From: Batillaria attramentaria
Taxonomy: Eukaryota; Mollusca; Gastropoda; Batillariidae
Assembly: GCA_018292915.2 (NCBI GenBank)
Contig: JACVVK020000327.1
Location: 139,501 to 203,500 of the forward strand
Length of the DNA stretch: 64,000 nucleotides
Reading direction: 5' to 3'
The notes below the pieces were generated by a model. That model did not search any database and was not told the DNA's origin. It worked only from the letters and a program-made list of their open reading frames with translations. Positions 63,344 through 64,000 of this stretch are shown here, one piece after another. The stretch's first letter is position 1. The number at the start of each line of letters is the position of its first letter. The translations under genes and the position numbers were made by a program.

Positions 63344-64000
63344 CCCTCGGTAGCGCCAAATCGTCCGCGCACATGAAACGCATGATATTATGAAAATGTA
63401 CAGTGACTGAACTCGCCACTAATCCTCGCCCGCGTTCGTACTGTAAAGTCAGTATAATCTTCGTCTCTCTTATTATCGTCTATTGCTCAGTCTCCATAGA
63501 AACAGCAGCTCGTCAGTCGAAAAGAACCCAAAGCGGTCGGGTGGATCGATATATGACTGTGATGACACACACGTTAAGAATATATTATACCTATGTTCAG
63601 TTGATGACAACCTGCTTGGGCTACTGCGGCCAATTCTACGTGAACTGACACTGTAGTGGAAATGCTGAGATGACAAATATGACCGGGCGATTTTACCTAT
63701 TGAAACTATGGTGAACTGAGGATATGCATGATCAGTCAACTCCATTCATATCAGTCGACCTGTAATGGTTATCCGGCAGATCTGAAAAGGGCCATCAGCG
63801 TGCTAGAAACAACAACAACAACAACAACAACAACACTGAACAACGAGAATACCTACGGTTAATACACTGACTCCGTACAGCGCAGGAATATCCCACGTTT
63901 TGGGGGGACTTTTTCGTTTTTGTTTTTTGTGTGTGTTTTTTTTGGCCCTGTGTGCGAAATTCAGGCAAGATTAACGGCTCCTTGGCCGGAGGCTCTTATT
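63056..64000. other. 5' flank of the SLC10 gene to the window edge
   Basis: (CA)n at 63,208-63,268 and 63,310-63,340, an (AAC)n tract at 63,809-63,834, otherwise unique sequence. No TATA box or further gene recognised. Confidence 0.45.

Overview
The window is nuclear DNA from an animal: the genes have GT-AG introns and short exons, and they sit among SINEs, LINE tails, DNA-transposon relics and very many long (TG)n/(CA)n microsatellites. The protein families and repeat style fit an invertebrate, probably a marine mollusc. That placement is an inference, and no species can be named from the sequence alone. All splice sites were placed by hand from GT-AG signals, reading phase and comparison of paralogues.

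Left third (1-27,572, minus strand): four head-to-tail paralogues of the atypical short-chain dehydrogenase/reductase family SDR39U1 (YfcH-like, TIGR01777-type epimerase). Each has the same six coding exons in the same phases. Copy 1 is cut by the left edge; copies 2, 3 and 4 are complete, with predicted products of 295, 294 and 305 residues. Start codons are at 4434, 10552, 21647 and 27572. The introns and spacers carry different insertions in each copy: tRNA-derived SINEs, hAT- and mariner-like elements and a fold-back hairpin. The paralogues therefore act as natural empty-site controls.

Middle (28,206-39,151): a structurally complete, young Ty3/gypsy LTR retrotransposon. It has 1.15-kb LTRs that differ at only about seven places by eye, a primer-binding site matching tRNA-Lys(1,2) with one mismatch, an unusually long 2.7-kb leader, gag with a CCHC knuckle, pol (PR-RT-RH-IN) in the +1 frame, and a 4-bp target duplication. 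It landed in sequence that is itself related to intron 5 of SDR copy 1.

Right of the LTR element (41,656-54,678, plus strand): a nine-exon gene for a secreted 692-residue modular trypsin-like serine protease. It has a signal peptide, a Thr-rich linker, a Cys-containing domain that I do not recognise, a second Thr-rich mucin-like linker and an S1 domain with an intact catalytic triad. Its introns are the strangest part of the window. Intron 5 holds a decayed tandem series of the exon-5 end plus its splice donor, intron 8 starts with a roughly 31-bp minisatellite seeded at the donor, and two acceptors sit directly behind long TG repeats.

Right end (59,363-63,055, minus strand): a four-coding-exon SLC10-family (sodium/bile-acid cotransporter-like, P3-type) membrane protein of 638 residues with a long extracellular N-terminus. 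The SDR, protease and SLC10 genes show no obvious functional link; they are neighbours in a repeat-rich region.
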